Origin: Salifodinibacter halophilus
Lineage (GTDB): Bacteria; Pseudomonadota; Gammaproteobacteria; Nevskiales; Salinisphaeraceae
Assembly (NCBI GenBank): GCA_012999515.1
Contig: JABEEB010000001.1
Coordinates: 992,001-1,056,000, forward strand
Direction of reading: 5' to 3'
DNA: 64,000 nt
A program made the translations under genes and the position numbers. This document shows, one piece after another, positions 8,389 through 18,234 of this stretch (its first letter is position 1; each line of letters opens with the position of its first letter). Below the pieces are notes generated by a model that did not search any database, was not told the origin of the DNA, and saw only the letters and a program-made list of their open reading frames with translations.

Positions 8389-9876
8389 TCAAGCCGATCT
8401 AGCTGAATCGCCCGACTCGTATTTGAGTTCGAGACGCTTGGCGGCCGTGACCTCGTCCAACCGCCGGACCGGCAGATCGAACGGGGCGTTCTGAAGCGTC
8501 GTCGGATCACGTTCGGCCTCGGCGCGAATGCTGGCCATGGCGTCCACGAACGCATCGAGCGTGGCGCGCGACTCGGTTTCGGTCGGTTCGATCAAGAAAC
8601 ACTCCGGCACGAGCGTCGGAAAGTAGACCGTCGGCGCGTGAAAACCGTAGTCCAGCAGCCGTTTGGCACAATCGCCGGCGGTTATGCCGAATTCCTGTTT
8701 CTCGCGCTTTAAGGTGACGATGAATTCGTGACTGGCCCGGCGTTTCGGGAACGCAACCTCGAACCCATTGGCCTCCAACCGTTTCATCAGATAGTTGGAG
8801 TTCAATGTAGCGAACTCGGCGACACGCGTCATACCGTCGCGCCCAAGCATACGAGCGTAGACGTAAGCACGCAGTAATACACCGGTATTGCCCATGAATG
8901 CCGACAGACGGCCGATGGTGTGCGGCACATCTTTTTCGGTCAGCCAATGATAGCGGGCATCCTCACCTTCGCCAGTACACTCGACCACTGGAATGGGCAT
9001 AAAATCGCGCAACCGCGGGCCGACGCCAATCGCGCCGGAGCCGGGGCCACCACCACCGTGTGGTGTCGAGAACGTCTTATGCAGGTTCATGTGGATGACA
9101 TCGAAGCCCATATCACCCGGCCGCGCCTTGCCAAGGATGGCGTTCAAGTTGGCGCCATCGTAATAAAGCAGGCCACCGGCGCTATGCACGATATCGGCAA
9201 TTTCCAAAATATCCTGCTCGAAAACGCCAACCGTCGATGGATTGGTGAGCATAATGCCGGCGGTCTTCGGCCCCACGGCTTCACGCAGCGCGTCGAGATC
9301 GACGTCGCCATCAGCATTGGTCGGCAGCTCGACAACTTCGCACCCGCACATAACCGCCGTGGCCGGATTCGTCCCGTGCGCAGCCTCTGGCACCAACACC
9401 TGTCTGCGGTCGGTATCGCCCCGCGACTCGTGGTAAGCCTTGATCATGGCCACACCGGAAAACTCACCCTGCGCTCCGGCCATCGGCGCCAGCGAAACCG
9501 CAGCCATGCCAGTCACCGTGGTCAACATCGTCTGCAAGTCATAGAGACAGGCCAGTGCGCCCTGCCCGTGGCTGTCGGGCGCCAGCGGGTGCCGACTCAG
9601 GAATCCGGGCAGCGATGCCAGCGTGTTACAGGCTCGTGGGTTGTACTTCATGGTGCACGACCCCAGCGGATAAAACTGGGTGTCGATCGAGAAGTTCAAC
9701 TGTGACAGGCGCGTAAAATGACGCACCGTATCCATTTCGGAGACTTCCGGCAGGCCGAGCGCGCGCTCGCGCTGCAACGCCGCCGGTAGATCGTCGATCG
9801 TAGGCGTATCAGCCGGCGCCTGGGCATACGCCCGACGTCCAGTCTGGCTTTGCTCAAAGATGGTTTTTTCAGTCAT
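8389..9876 (-). CDS. gcvPB: Glycine dehydrogenase (decarboxylating) subunit 2
   Basis: A 495-residue C-terminal-type half of the glycine cleavage P-protein. The PLP-binding lysine lies in [19 protein letters not shown] (about residue 270). [11 protein letters not shown] near residue 71 and the [14 protein letters not shown] segment are also typical of subunit 2. With GcvPA it decarboxylates glycine and transfers the aminomethyl group to lipoyl-GcvH. It is the last gene of the gcvT-gcvH-gcvPA-tpx-gcvPB run and ends nine bases from the convergent deoR stop, so there is almost no room for a separate terminator. Confidence 0.95.
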   Translation of the reverse strand: MTEKTIFEQSQTGRRAYAQAPADTPTIDDLPAALQRERALGLPEVSEMDTVRHFTRLSQLNFSIDTQFYPLGSCTMKYNPRACNTLASLPGFLSRHPLAPDSHGQGALACLYDLQTMLTTVTGMAAVSLAPMAGAQGEFSGVAMIKAYHESRGDTDRRQVLVPEAAHGTNPATAVMCGCEVVELPTNADGDVDLDALREAVGPKTAGIMLTNPSTVGVFEQDILEIADIVHSAGGLLYYDGANLNAILGKARPGDMGFDVIHMNLHKTFSTPHGGGGPGSGAIGVGPRLRDFMPIPVVECTGEGEDARYHWLTEKDVPHTIGRLSAFMGNTGVLLRAYVYARMLGRDGMTRVAEFATLNSNYLMKRLEANGFEVAFPKRRASHEFIVTLKREKQEFGITAGDCAKRLLDYGFHAPTVYFPTLVPECFLIEPTETESRATLDAFVDAMASIRAEAERDPTTLQNAPFDLPVRRLDEVTAAKRLELKYESGDSARSA

Positions 9877-9928
9877 AAGTCAGGCTCGGCGCGCGATAAG
9901 CGCGAATTAAGCGTTCCGCGTAAGTCCG

Positions 9929-10441
9929 TCAGGCGGCTTGCTTGAGGGCGGCTAATGCAGCGTCGTAGTCCGGCTCATCGCCGATTTCGGCAACCAGTTC
10001 GCTATAGACCACCTGATCCGTGCTATCGGCCACGACAACGGCCCGCGCGCACAGGCCGGCCATCGGCCCGCTATCCAGCCGCAAACCGTAGTTCGCGAGA
10101 AAAGACGGGCTACGGAATGTCGACAGGTTTTGCCCACCGGCAATGTCTTCAGCGCTGCAGAACCGGGCGTGGGCAAACGGCAGGTCTGCCGACACCTGGA
10201 TGAGCGCCAAATTGTCTACTTCGGCCAGTTCGCGGTTGAATCGCTGGACCGACAGCGAGCACGTCGGCGTATCCAAACTCGGGAAAATGTTGAATAGCTT
10301 GCGTTTACCGGCAAAGTGCGCCAGCCCGACATCTTCGAGATCAGTCGTGGTCAGCGTAAAGTCCGGCAGTGCTTCACCCGATTGCGGCATCTGTCCACGG
10401 ACATTAACCGGATTACCTTTGAGGGTGACTTGTTGATTCAT
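9929..10441 (-). CDS. tpx: Thiol peroxidase (Tpx), inserted between the two P-protein genes
   Basis: A 170-residue atypical 2-Cys peroxiredoxin reducing lipid and hydrogen peroxides through thioredoxin. The start MNQQVTLKGNPV is characteristic. The peroxidatic cysteine is in SLDTPTCSLSVQRFN (about residue 61) and the resolving cysteine in SADLPFAHARFCSAE (about residue 94), at the family spacing. It lies between gcvPA and gcvPB with short gaps (24 and 52 bases) on the same strand, so it is probably expressed with the glycine cleavage genes. That position is unusual. Confidence 0.94.
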   Translation of the reverse strand: MNQQVTLKGNPVNVRGQMPQSGEALPDFTLTTTDLEDVGLAHFAGKRKLFNIFPSLDTPTCSLSVQRFNRELAEVDNLALIQVSADLPFAHARFCSAEDIAGGQNLSTFRSPSFLANYGLRLDSGPMAGLCARAVVVADSTDQVVYSELVAEIGDEPDYDAALAALKQAA

Positions 10442-10465
10442 GGTTCGTACTCCGTAACGTCGAGC

Positions 10466-11863
10466 TCAGGCGGCCGACACACGACGCCGCGCTGGCTTAC
10501 CGTTGTCGAGCACGTCGGCCAGCGTGGTTGCGTAGGCCTCAAGATCGGCATTGGTCTTGGTTTCGGTCGCGCACACAATGATCACGTTCGATAAGGCGTC
10601 GTAATGCGCGTCGATCGCGTAGCCGCCGAATATGCCGCGGCTGGCGAGTTCGTCCAGCGCAGTCTTGCTGTCCACGGGCAGTCGCAGCGCACATTCATGG
10701 AAAAACGGCGCCTCAAAAACCCGCTCGACGCCACGCAGCGTGGTCAGTTTGTCGACCAACTTGCGGGTATTGGCGGCGGAGTGTGCCGCCACGTTTTGCA
10801 GGCCATCCGGACCCAGCAGACTCATGTGGATGGTCGCGGCCGTAACCAGCAGTCCCTGGTTGGTACAGATGTTGGAAGTCGCCTTCGAGCGCCGGATGTG
10901 TTGCTCACGCGGCTGTAGCGTCAATACGTAACCGGTCTCGCCTTCGGCGTCGACGGTCTTGCCCACGACGCGACCCGGCATTTGGCGTGCGTGTTTCGTG
11001 CGACAGCACAAAATGCCGAAATACGGACCGCCACCAGATAACGGTGCGCCCAGCGGCTGGCCCTCGCCGACCGCGATGTCGACGCCGTCGCCGCTGCCCC
11101 AATCGCCCGGCGGGCTAACCAGCGCCAACGCGACTGGGTTCACAACCCCAATGGCGAATGCGCCATTGTTGTGGGCCCAATCGGTCAGCGCATCGGCATC
11201 TTCCAACACGCCGAAGAAATTCGGTTGCGGCACAACCACTGCCGTGACGTCTTCGCCCGTCCACTGATCCAGTGCCGACTGATCGGCCCGGCCACTGGCG
11301 GCCTCAAACCCGATCGTTTCGAACTGGATCCCCTGGTTGGCGCAGATATTGGTGGCCACTTGGCGGTAGAACGGATGAACCGAAGCCGGCATGAGAATAC
11401 GATTCGCACGCGACTTTCGATTGCCACGCACAGCCATCAATACAGCTTCAGCCAACGCTGAAGCGCCGTCATAGAGCGAGGCATTGGACACGTCCATGCC
11501 CGTCAGCCCGCATATCATGGTCTGATATTCGTAGGTGACTTGAAGCGTGCCCTGGCTCGCCTCTGGCTGATACGGCGTATACGCGCTGTAGAACTCGCCC
11601 CTTGTGGTCAATTCCCACACCGCCGCCGGCACGTGATGCTCATAGGCGCCGGCGCCGACAAAACAGAGACCGTCGGCATCGCGTGCGGCGCGCTCGTGCA
11701 TCTCGCGTGTGATCGCGCGCTCGTCTGCATGCGTGGGGACCGAGGACAAATCGACGCCCCGGAGCCTGGGATCGATTTCATCGAACAAATCGTCGATGTT
11801 CTCGACACCGACGGCGCCAAGCATATGGCGGATATCCGCCTCGGTATGGGGTATGAAGGCCAT
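10466..11863 (-). CDS. gcvPA: Glycine dehydrogenase (decarboxylating) subunit 1
   Basis: A 465-residue N-terminal-type half of the P-protein, partner of gcvPB. It begins [20 protein letters not shown] and shows [16 protein letters not shown] and [19 protein letters not shown], both diagnostic of subunit 1. I placed the start at the ATG 11861-11863 with GAGAG just upstream; an in-frame TTG 18 bases earlier is less convincing. It lies 54 bp downstream of gcvH. Split P-protein is common in archaea, gram-positives and some gammaproteobacteria, unlike E. coli, which has a single GcvP. Confidence 0.95.
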   Translation of the reverse strand: MAFIPHTEADIRHMLGAVGVENIDDLFDEIDPRLRGVDLSSVPTHADERAITREMHERAARDADGLCFVGAGAYEHHVPAAVWELTTRGEFYSAYTPYQPEASQGTLQVTYEYQTMICGLTGMDVSNASLYDGASALAEAVLMAVRGNRKSRANRILMPASVHPFYRQVATNICANQGIQFETIGFEAASGRADQSALDQWTGEDVTAVVVPQPNFFGVLEDADALTDWAHNNGAFAIGVVNPVALALVSPPGDWGSGDGVDIAVGEGQPLGAPLSGGGPYFGILCCRTKHARQMPGRVVGKTVDAEGETGYVLTLQPREQHIRRSKATSNICTNQGLLVTAATIHMSLLGPDGLQNVAAHSAANTRKLVDKLTTLRGVERVFEAPFFHECALRLPVDSKTALDELASRGIFGGYAIDAHYDALSNVIIVCATETKTNADLEAYATTLADVLDNGKPARRRVSAA

Positions 11864-11917
11864 AATCTCTCGTGGATTCAAACCAGTTACACACCGCCCA
11901 CGCGGTGCGCATCGACG

Positions 11918-12310
11918 CTAGTCGTCAGCGTCGGCCACTTCTTTATACGCGGCAGCGTCGAGCAGCGACTCAGTCGCTTCTTCGGATTCAAGCTTTAGCT
12001 CAAACAACCAGCCCTCGCCGAATGGGTCTTCGTTGACTTGTTCCGGCGCATCTTCGAGCGTTTCGTTTACGCTAGCAATTTCGCCGGCCACCGGAGCGTA
12101 GATGTCCGAGGCCGCTTTGACCGACTCCACCACGGCGACCTGCTCGCCCGCATTGAAGCTCGTGCCGACCTCCGGCAATTCGACAAATACCAGATCGCCC
12201 AGCGACGATTGGGCATGGTCGGTGATGCCGATGCGAGCTGTGCCGTCCTCAGCCGGCGCGACCCACTCGTGCGATTGGGTATAGCGATAATTGTCCGGTC
12301 GTTCGCCCAT
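11918..12310 (-). CDS. gcvH: Glycine cleavage system H protein
   Basis: A 130-residue lipoyl carrier that shuttles the aminomethyl group between P, T and L proteins. The lipoylated lysine is in [13 protein letters not shown] (about residue 65). The YTQSHEWV start, [18 protein letters not shown] and the C-terminal WLFELKL segment are standard. It is transcribed between gcvT and gcvPA. The L protein (lipoamide dehydrogenase) gene is not in the window. Confidence 0.95.
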   Translation of the reverse strand: MGERPDNYRYTQSHEWVAPAEDGTARIGITDHAQSSLGDLVFVELPEVGTSFNAGEQVAVVESVKAASDIYAPVAGEIASVNETLEDAPEQVNEDPFGEGWLFELKLESEEATESLLDAAAYKEVADADD

Positions 12311-12359
12311 CAGTTGATTGTCTCCATATAAAAGTTCGGTTGTTGCACCGGCGCGTTAG

Positions 12360-13487
12360 TTAGTCCAGCGCCACCTTAATTTTGCCTTTACGCACGAATG
12401 TTGTCGCGACCACTCGTGCTGGCTGCCACTTGCCGCGCACGCCGACTTCAACACGCGCATAGTCCCAATCGACCGGCACACGGGCGAATCCGATCGAGCG
12501 TTCAAGCGTCGGCGCGTAGCTGCCGCTCGTAAGCTCTCCCGGGGCGTTGTCAGCACTCGGCTCGGCGACTGCGTCATCGCCGGCCGCGCGCACCGACGCA
12601 CCCGTTCGGAGAATCCCGCGACCTTCCAGCAACACACCGACCAGCTTCGTCTCGATGCCCCGCTGTCGCGCCATTTCCAGCGCGTTGCGTCCCACGAAAG
12701 CACGCTCTTCAGGCTCGAAAGCGACGGTCCAACCGAGATTGGCAACCAGGGGCGAATGATCCTCGTCCATATCCTGGCCATAGAGGTTGAGACCAGCTTC
12801 CAGACGCAACGTATCGCGCGCGCCCAGCCCGACGGGCGTGGCGCCCGACCGGATCATGCCGCGCCAGAAACCGACCGCCATGTTGCCCGGCAGTACGATT
12901 TCGAAGCCGTCTTCACCTGTATAGCCAGTGCGGCCGACACTCCAATCGCCATCCGCCGCTACTTCGAAGGGTTTTAGCGCCATAGCGCGCTCGGCAAGCG
13001 CCGCACCAAGATGTTCGCGCACGAGTTCGCGCGCGGCTGGCCCCTGCGCGGCCACGATTGCCAATTCATCGCGCCTTTCCACGTTGACGTCGAAATCGCG
13101 CGCTTGACTATGCAGCCAAGCCAAATCCTTGTCGGTGGTCGCCGCGTTGACGACAGCTCGATACCAGTTACCCGCCACGTGGTAGACAATCAGATCGTCC
13201 ACAACGCCGCCATGTGCGTTGAGCATGCAGGTATAGAGCGCCTTGCCGTCGGCATCAATCTTGGCGACGTCGTTGGCCAGAACGCGCCGCAAAAAGTCAC
13301 GCGATTGGGCGCCGCGTATATCGACCACGGTCATATGCGACACATCGAATATGCCCGCGTGCTCACGGACCGCGTTGTGCTCGCCGATTTGTGAGCTATA
13401 GTTGATCGGCATTTCCCAGCCGGCGAAGTCCACCAGCTTGGCACCGAGGCTAACGTGTTCGTCGTGAAGCGGCGTGTGTTTGGGCAT
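12360..13487 (-). CDS. gcvT: Aminomethyltransferase (glycine cleavage T protein)
   Basis: A 375-residue tetrahydrofolate-dependent aminomethyltransferase that releases ammonia and forms 5,10-methylene-THF. The start TPLHDEHVSLGAKLVDFAGWEMP, FDVSHMTVVDIRG, GYTGEDGFEIVLP and the LGARDTLRLEAGLNLYGQDM segment, which contains folate-contacting residues, are all in place. It is the first gene of the gcv run; a candidate promoter lies at 13558-13585. The methylene-THF it makes could feed MetF, encoded 45 kb away. Confidence 0.95.
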   Translation of the reverse strand: MPKHTPLHDEHVSLGAKLVDFAGWEMPINYSSQIGEHNAVREHAGIFDVSHMTVVDIRGAQSRDFLRRVLANDVAKIDADGKALYTCMLNAHGGVVDDLIVYHVAGNWYRAVVNAATTDKDLAWLHSQARDFDVNVERRDELAIVAAQGPAARELVREHLGAALAERAMALKPFEVAADGDWSVGRTGYTGEDGFEIVLPGNMAVGFWRGMIRSGATPVGLGARDTLRLEAGLNLYGQDMDEDHSPLVANLGWTVAFEPEERAFVGRNALEMARQRGIETKLVGVLLEGRGILRTGASVRAAGDDAVAEPSADNAPGELTSGSYAPTLERSIGFARVPVDWDYARVEVGVRGKWQPARVVATTFVRKGKIKVALD

Positions 13488-13557
13488 ATCCTCGATTACG
13501 GCGTGCGCTTCGCATTACGCGCGCGACCCGCCGAACCTGCTCATTTATCTGCTTATC

Positions 13558-13585
13558 ATCATACGCGAATAAAGACGTAGTTCAA
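13558..13585 (-). promoter_or_regulatory. Candidate sigma-70 promoter for the gcv operon
   Basis: Read on the minus strand, TTGAAC (13580-13585) and TATGAT (13558-13563) stand 16 bases apart and about 70 bp upstream of the gcvT ATG. Both hexamers are close to consensus. They lie just after the ubiI stop (13601), so gcv may have its own promoter as well as read-through. Confidence 0.45.
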
Positions 13586-13600
13586 CGCCCTATCACCGGA

Positions 13601-14809
13601 TCACCGGGGCGCATCAACCAATGGGGCTCCCGTTGGCGAGCCACCGGTGGCCTGACGAATCATTGCTTGGCGTAGCGGTGACAACCGGGCCGTCGCCGTA
13701 ACACCAAATTGCCGCGCGCGTTGCAACACGGGGCGACGACTGCCGAACAATCGTTTCAAGCCGTCGGTAGCTGCCAGCATGGCCAAATTATCGGCCATCC
13801 GTGCACGTTGATAGCGGGCAAGATAGCGCGGCGCGTCGGGCGACGCACCGGTTCGACGGCCGCGTTCGAGCGCCGCCACCAACTCAGCAACATCGAGCAA
13901 CCCCAGATTCACGCCCTGCCCGGCCATGGGATGCACGACGTGCGCGGCGTCGCCGACCAACGCCACGCGGTGCGTGACATAGCGGTGGGCATGGAGCAGC
14001 TTGAGGTCAAACGCGGCGCGCGAATCGACACGCTCGATCGGCCCAAGCACGCCGGCGCTGGCCTCGGTCAGCCGCTCGGCGAATGCCGTGTCGTCCAGCT
14101 CGGCGAGTTCATCAGCCAACACGTCGTCGGCGTGCCAAGCCAGGGAACAACGGCCGTCGGCCAGCGGCAAAAACGCTACCGGTCCGGTGTCGGTGAATCG
14201 CTGCCAGGCGATGTGGCGGTGATGTTTGGCCGGCTTGACCGCGCCGACGGTACAACGCTGGCCGTACCCCCAGCTTGACGTGGCAATGCCCGCCGCGCGT
14301 CGGACCGGCGAGTTCGCGCCCTCGGCGCCAACCACCAGCGCGGCGGACAAACGGTCGCCCGTATCCAGCTCGAGTTGGGCACCGTCGGCATGCGTTCGTA
14401 GATCGGCCAAACCCGCCGGGCTATAAACCGATGTGTTAGCAAGCTGCTGCCAGGCACGGTCGACCAACAGCCCATTTTCGACAATGTGGCCGAGCTCCGG
14501 CAGACCGACAGCCGTATGCGCCAGGTGCAGCGTATCGCCACCGGCACCATCCCAAACTTTCATGCCGCCGAAATCGCAGATGCGTGAGCGGTCGATGTGT
14601 GCCCAGATGCCCAGATGCTCAAGCACATGCCGCGGCGCTGGCGCGATGGCCGATTGGCGCAGGTCAAAGTCGGCACCATGGTCGAACGGTTGCGGCCGCT
14701 TCGCTTCGATTAGCGCCGTGGCAAACCCGGCCTGCTCGAGCGCGACGGCCAAAACGGCGCCGACCACACCGCCGCCGACCACAGCCACATCGAATTCGTT
14801 ACCGGCCAT
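13601..14809 (-). CDS. ubiI: FAD-dependent ubiquinone-pathway hydroxylase, UbiI/VisC type
   Basis: A 402-residue flavoprotein monooxygenase that adds a ring hydroxyl in ubiquinone synthesis (C5 in E. coli). It has the dinucleotide-binding FDVAVVGGGVVGAVLAVAL at the N-terminus, the GMKVWDGAGGD and LGHIVENGLL segments shared with E. coli UbiI, the VVGAEGANSPVR motif and RVALVGDAAHVVHPMAGQGVN. The first plausible start is MAGNEF at 14809, overlapping the ubiH stop by 11 bases. Order and strand match the E. coli ygfB-pepP-ubiH-ubiI operon. An UbiF-like specificity cannot be fully excluded. Confidence 0.87.
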   Translation of the reverse strand: MAGNEFDVAVVGGGVVGAVLAVALEQAGFATALIEAKRPQPFDHGADFDLRQSAIAPAPRHVLEHLGIWAHIDRSRICDFGGMKVWDGAGGDTLHLAHTAVGLPELGHIVENGLLVDRAWQQLANTSVYSPAGLADLRTHADGAQLELDTGDRLSAALVVGAEGANSPVRRAAGIATSSWGYGQRCTVGAVKPAKHHRHIAWQRFTDTGPVAFLPLADGRCSLAWHADDVLADELAELDDTAFAERLTEASAGVLGPIERVDSRAAFDLKLLHAHRYVTHRVALVGDAAHVVHPMAGQGVNLGLLDVAELVAALERGRRTGASPDAPRYLARYQRARMADNLAMLAATDGLKRLFGSRRPVLQRARQFGVTATARLSPLRQAMIRQATGGSPTGAPLVDAPR

Positions 14810-16094
14810 GACCCGTCTCCGATTGCATAAGGTCATCCAAGGCCGGCGCAACCGCCAAGCCCATGCTGCGGCGTGCGATGTCGTGGCGAATGGTTGGCGC
14901 TATCGATAGACCGAAAAGCGCCATGCCTCGGGCCATACCTAAGCCCGGCAAGCGGTTGGAAAACGTGCGCACGACCAGATCCGTAAAGTTCGCGATCCGG
15001 TGCTGATCCGGACGTCGTGCCTCGGCCCAGGCCGCCAGCCAATCGGGATCACCAGGATCGAAATCCGCGCCGGCCAGATGTTTTTGCTCAGTTAGATGAG
15101 CGGCCAGTGTGAGCGCATCGCGTACCGCCAGATTGAACCCCTGCGCCGCGGCCGGATGCAGTGCGTGGCCGGCGTTGCCGATCAACACGCTGCGCCGGGC
15201 AACCGCGCTGTCGCACAGCGTGCGTGCCAATGGGAAACTACCCCGTCGCCCGGTCAGCTTGAGCGCTCCCAGCCGTGTGCCAAATTGCGTCGCGAGCTCG
15301 GCCTCGAATGTAGCCGTGTCGGCCGCCGCCAGCTCACGCGCGCGCTCCGGCGGCAGCGTCCAGACAAGTGCACAAGACTGCGCCGAACGTGGCAGCACCG
15401 CGATCGGCCCATCCGGTGTAAAGCGCTCGAACGCAGTGCCGCCGTGTGGTTTTTCCGGTTCGAGCGTGGTAATCAGCGCACGTTGGTCGTATTCATCATG
15501 CTTGGCGCCGATGCCGAGCGCATGGCGCACGCTCGAGTTGGCGCCATCAGCCCCGACCACCAGCCTGGCGGTCAATGTCTGTCGCACAGCCCCAGTGTCG
15601 TCGCCGCACCCGAGCGTTAATGCCACACCGCCATCGATCTCCGTTAAAGCCTCGAACGTCGCAGGCGCAACCACCGACACCCTTGGCTCGGCCTCAAGCC
15701 GATCCTGTAGCGCCTCAATCATCGCCGCATTGGCGGCCACGTAACCAAGCGCGGGCACATCGTATTCCGCCGCGTCGACACGGACCCGGCCGAAACTATC
15801 CTTCTGACTCACATGGAGGGTTTCGATGGGCTCGGCCGAGTTTGCGATCGCGGGCCAAAGCCCAAGCCGTTCGAACAACACGCGGGTTCCGTATGACAGC
15901 GCTGTCGTGCGCTCACGTGCTGCTGGATCGTCCACTACCGCGAATGGTCGCGCCTCAATCAGTGCCACCGACAAACCGACTTCGGCAACGGCCAACGCTA
16001 GACTGGCGCCGGCCAACCCGCCGCCAACCACGGCAATATCGGCGTCGAATTCATGCGTCATGTCGGTATCAGCGATGGATGAAGTTTGCGGCAT
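14799..16094 (-). CDS. ubiH: FAD-dependent ubiquinone-pathway hydroxylase, UbiH type
   Basis: A 431-residue relative of ubiI acting at another ring position (C1 in E. coli). ADIAVVGGGLAGASLALAV is the FAD-binding start; the segment TALSYGTRVLFERLGLWPAI, VVGADGANSSVRHALGI and VLIGNAGHALHPAAAQGFNL match the UbiH branch. The asparagine in GNAGH replaces the GDAAH aspartate, as in E. coli UbiH (GNAAQ). The start ATG overlaps the pepP stop by one base (TAATG), which decides the start and implies coupling. Confidence 0.88.
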   Translation of the reverse strand: MPQTSSIADTDMTHEFDADIAVVGGGLAGASLALAVAEVGLSVALIEARPFAVVDDPAARERTTALSYGTRVLFERLGLWPAIANSAEPIETLHVSQKDSFGRVRVDAAEYDVPALGYVAANAAMIEALQDRLEAEPRVSVVAPATFEALTEIDGGVALTLGCGDDTGAVRQTLTARLVVGADGANSSVRHALGIGAKHDEYDQRALITTLEPEKPHGGTAFERFTPDGPIAVLPRSAQSCALVWTLPPERARELAAADTATFEAELATQFGTRLGALKLTGRRGSFPLARTLCDSAVARRSVLIGNAGHALHPAAAQGFNLAVRDALTLAAHLTEQKHLAGADFDPGDPDWLAAWAEARRPDQHRIANFTDLVVRTFSNRLPGLGMARGMALFGLSIAPTIRHDIARRSMGLAVAPALDDLMQSETGHGR

Positions 16095-17437
16095 TACTTG
16101 GCATTGGCGATTAACCGCTCGATTGCATCCGGTTCCTTGGGAACATCGGTGGTCAACACCTCGCAACCATTGTCGGTAATAACCACATCATCCTCGATTC
16201 GAATGCCCGTGGCCAGATATTCCGCCGGCACGTTCTCGGTTTCGGGGGGAATATAGAGCCCGGGCTCGACCGTAAAGGCCATGCCGGGTTCAAGCGTAAC
16301 CCACTCACCGTTTTCCTTATAATCGCCGACATCGTGCACATCCATGCCCAGCCAGTGGCTGGTGCCGTGCATAAAAAACGCGCGATAGTCCTGGTTCGCG
16401 ATGATGTCGTCACGTGCACCGGTCAGCAGACCGAGTTCGATCAAGCCGTCGACGATCACTGCCACGGCGGCCTGGTGTGGGGCGTTGGCCGGCTCACCGG
16501 GCTGAGCGGCAGCGAGCGCGGCTTTGTTGGCTGCCAGCACGACGTCGTACAAACGACGCTGGGCGGTGTTGAAACAGCCGCTGGCCGGGAATGTGCGCGT
16601 GATATCACCGGCATAGCCGGCATATTCGGCGCCCGCGTCGATCAACACCAGATCGCCCGCGTTGATTACATCGGCGTTTTCGATGTAGTGCAACACGCAG
16701 CCGTTGGCGCCAGCACCGACAATTGTCGGGTACGCCCAGTGCGCGCCCGCGGCTTCGAAGCCGTGGTGGATCGTCGCAGCCAACTCGTATTCAGCCATGC
16801 CAGGACGAACGCACTGCATGGCCGCGTTATGAGCCGCAGCGCTTATGTCGGCCGCACGACGCATACATGCGATTTCAGCAGCCGATTTGGTCCGCCGCAT
16901 CGCATGCAATGCGATATCCAGACGCTCGATACGTGCCGGCGGCACGCGCCCCCGACCCTGGCTACGCATGCCGGTCAGTGTGGTCAGCACACGCCGGTCG
17001 ATACCGGATTCATCGCCGAGCGCCAAATGGACCGCATCGCGGCCATCAAGCAGACCTGGCAGTCGATCGCGAAACTCGGCGATATCGAAGGCATTATCGG
17101 CGCCGAGTGCCGCGCGCGCGCCGTCGATGCCGAAGCGTCGGCCAACCCACGTCTCCTGCTCTGGATGACGCGGCCGGCAGAAGAGCTGAAATTCGCCCTC
17201 AGCATGCCCTGGCGCAATGATCGCAATGGCTTTCGGTTCGATAAAACCGGTTAAATACCGAAAATCACTCGCCGCCCGATAGGGATATGTGACGTCATTA
17301 TTGCGGTTTTTTTCCGGTGCCGCGGCGATCACGGCGACATCATTTTCGCCCATCGACTCGATCAATCGAGTCCGGCGATCGGCATATTCAGCCGACCAGT
17401 CGAACGATTCGGTATCAGTATCCGATATTTGGTTCAT
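16094..17437 (-). CDS. pepP: Xaa-Pro aminopeptidase (aminopeptidase P)
   Basis: A 447-residue M24B metallopeptidase removing N-terminal residues before proline. It has the creatinase N-terminal domain (RRTRLIESM, then YPYRAASDFRYLTGF) and a C-terminal pita-bread domain with metal ligands visible in LIDAGAEYAGYAGDITRTFP (two Asp), HGTSHWLGMDVHD (His), TVEPGLYIP (Glu) and GIRIEDDV (Glu). The ATG at 17437 is preferred; an in-frame TTG lies 36 bases upstream. It sits between ygfB and ubiH as in E. coli. Confidence 0.93.
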   Translation of the reverse strand: MNQISDTDTESFDWSAEYADRRTRLIESMGENDVAVIAAAPEKNRNNDVTYPYRAASDFRYLTGFIEPKAIAIIAPGHAEGEFQLFCRPRHPEQETWVGRRFGIDGARAALGADNAFDIAEFRDRLPGLLDGRDAVHLALGDESGIDRRVLTTLTGMRSQGRGRVPPARIERLDIALHAMRRTKSAAEIACMRRAADISAAAHNAAMQCVRPGMAEYELAATIHHGFEAAGAHWAYPTIVGAGANGCVLHYIENADVINAGDLVLIDAGAEYAGYAGDITRTFPASGCFNTAQRRLYDVVLAANKAALAAAQPGEPANAPHQAAVAVIVDGLIELGLLTGARDDIIANQDYRAFFMHGTSHWLGMDVHDVGDYKENGEWVTLEPGMAFTVEPGLYIPPETENVPAEYLATGIRIEDDVVITDNGCEVLTTDVPKEPDAIERLIANAK

Positions 17438-17621
17438 GGTTGGAGCTGCTTGTAACAAAGTTTGCAAGTTCAATACCAGTCAGACGGCCAATAAACACCC
17501 GGTGCGCACATATAGAACGACATGCGATTGCCCGGTTATGAGCCAAACCCGGCATCTGGCCACACAATCATCAGCACCCACCGACGCGCTTTGACAGGCT
17601 TTTATTCACCCGCGCGCCGTT

Positions 17622-18167
17622 TTAGTGCAATGTCTGACGCGACTTCGGCCCCTCGCGTGCGGGCCGGAACTCCAGGAACAAAGTCTGGGCCGCAACACGC
17701 ACGTATTCGACCAATTCCATATAGTCGGCCTCGGCGGTGCCGGTTTCGTCGTCCTCGCTGGTTAGGTCGGCGCGCGACAGTTCGGTGAGGTCGTCGACCA
17801 ATTCGCGCGATTCGGCTGTAAGGTTGTCCGGATTGAAATTGCCGGTTACCGACAGGCCATAGAGAAAACCCGCGCACCAGTTGGCCAGCGCCTGCACACG
17901 CGTATCCAGATCGACGTCATCGCCCGGCAACAACGGCGTAAAACTCAGTTCCGGATCGAACAGACCGTTTAATGTTATTTCACGCAGTGCGTCCAGCGCC
18001 TGGTCGAGCATCTCAGAATCAACATCTTCGACCGCATGCCCACCTGGTGTTTCGTTATCGATACATAGCCGCCCGGTCAGCGTGCCATGCGCTTCGGGCG
18101 GCGTTTGTACCGAGCCTGTCTGATGCAATCCTTGCTTGATTGCGCTAAATATTTGTTCCTGATCCAT
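17622..18167 (-). CDS. ygfB: UPF0149 (YgfB/YecA) family protein
   Basis: A 181-residue acidic protein with the UPF0149 pattern: EAHGTLTGRLCID near residue 24, LPGDDVDLDTRVQALANWCAGFLYGL in the middle, and DYMELVEYVRVAAQTLFLEF near the C-terminus. In pseudomonads YgfB has been linked to repression of the alpA-ampDh3 regulatory route and beta-lactam resistance; here the role is unknown. It heads the pepP-ubiH-ubiI block. zapA and 6S RNA, its usual upstream neighbours in E. coli, are not here; argE starts divergently 67 bp away. Confidence 0.88.
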   Translation of the reverse strand: MDQEQIFSAIKQGLHQTGSVQTPPEAHGTLTGRLCIDNETPGGHAVEDVDSEMLDQALDALREITLNGLFDPELSFTPLLPGDDVDLDTRVQALANWCAGFLYGLSVTGNFNPDNLTAESRELVDDLTELSRADLTSEDDETGTAEADYMELVEYVRVAAQTLFLEFRPAREGPKSRQTLH

Positions 18168-18234
18168 GCCAAAAATCGCGTAAACCCTGTGTCAGATTAT
18201 ACGCTGACAGTGAACACAACCCAGATTGCCAAGC

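Noticed and set aside
13488-13600. Glycine riboswitch upstream of gcvT
   Set aside because: The 110-base leader lacks the conserved GGAGAG-type tandem aptamer cores and is too short for a tandem aptamer.
18168-18234. 6S RNA or zapA upstream of ygfB, as in E. coli
   Set aside because: Only 67 bases lie between ygfB and the divergent argE, too little for either.
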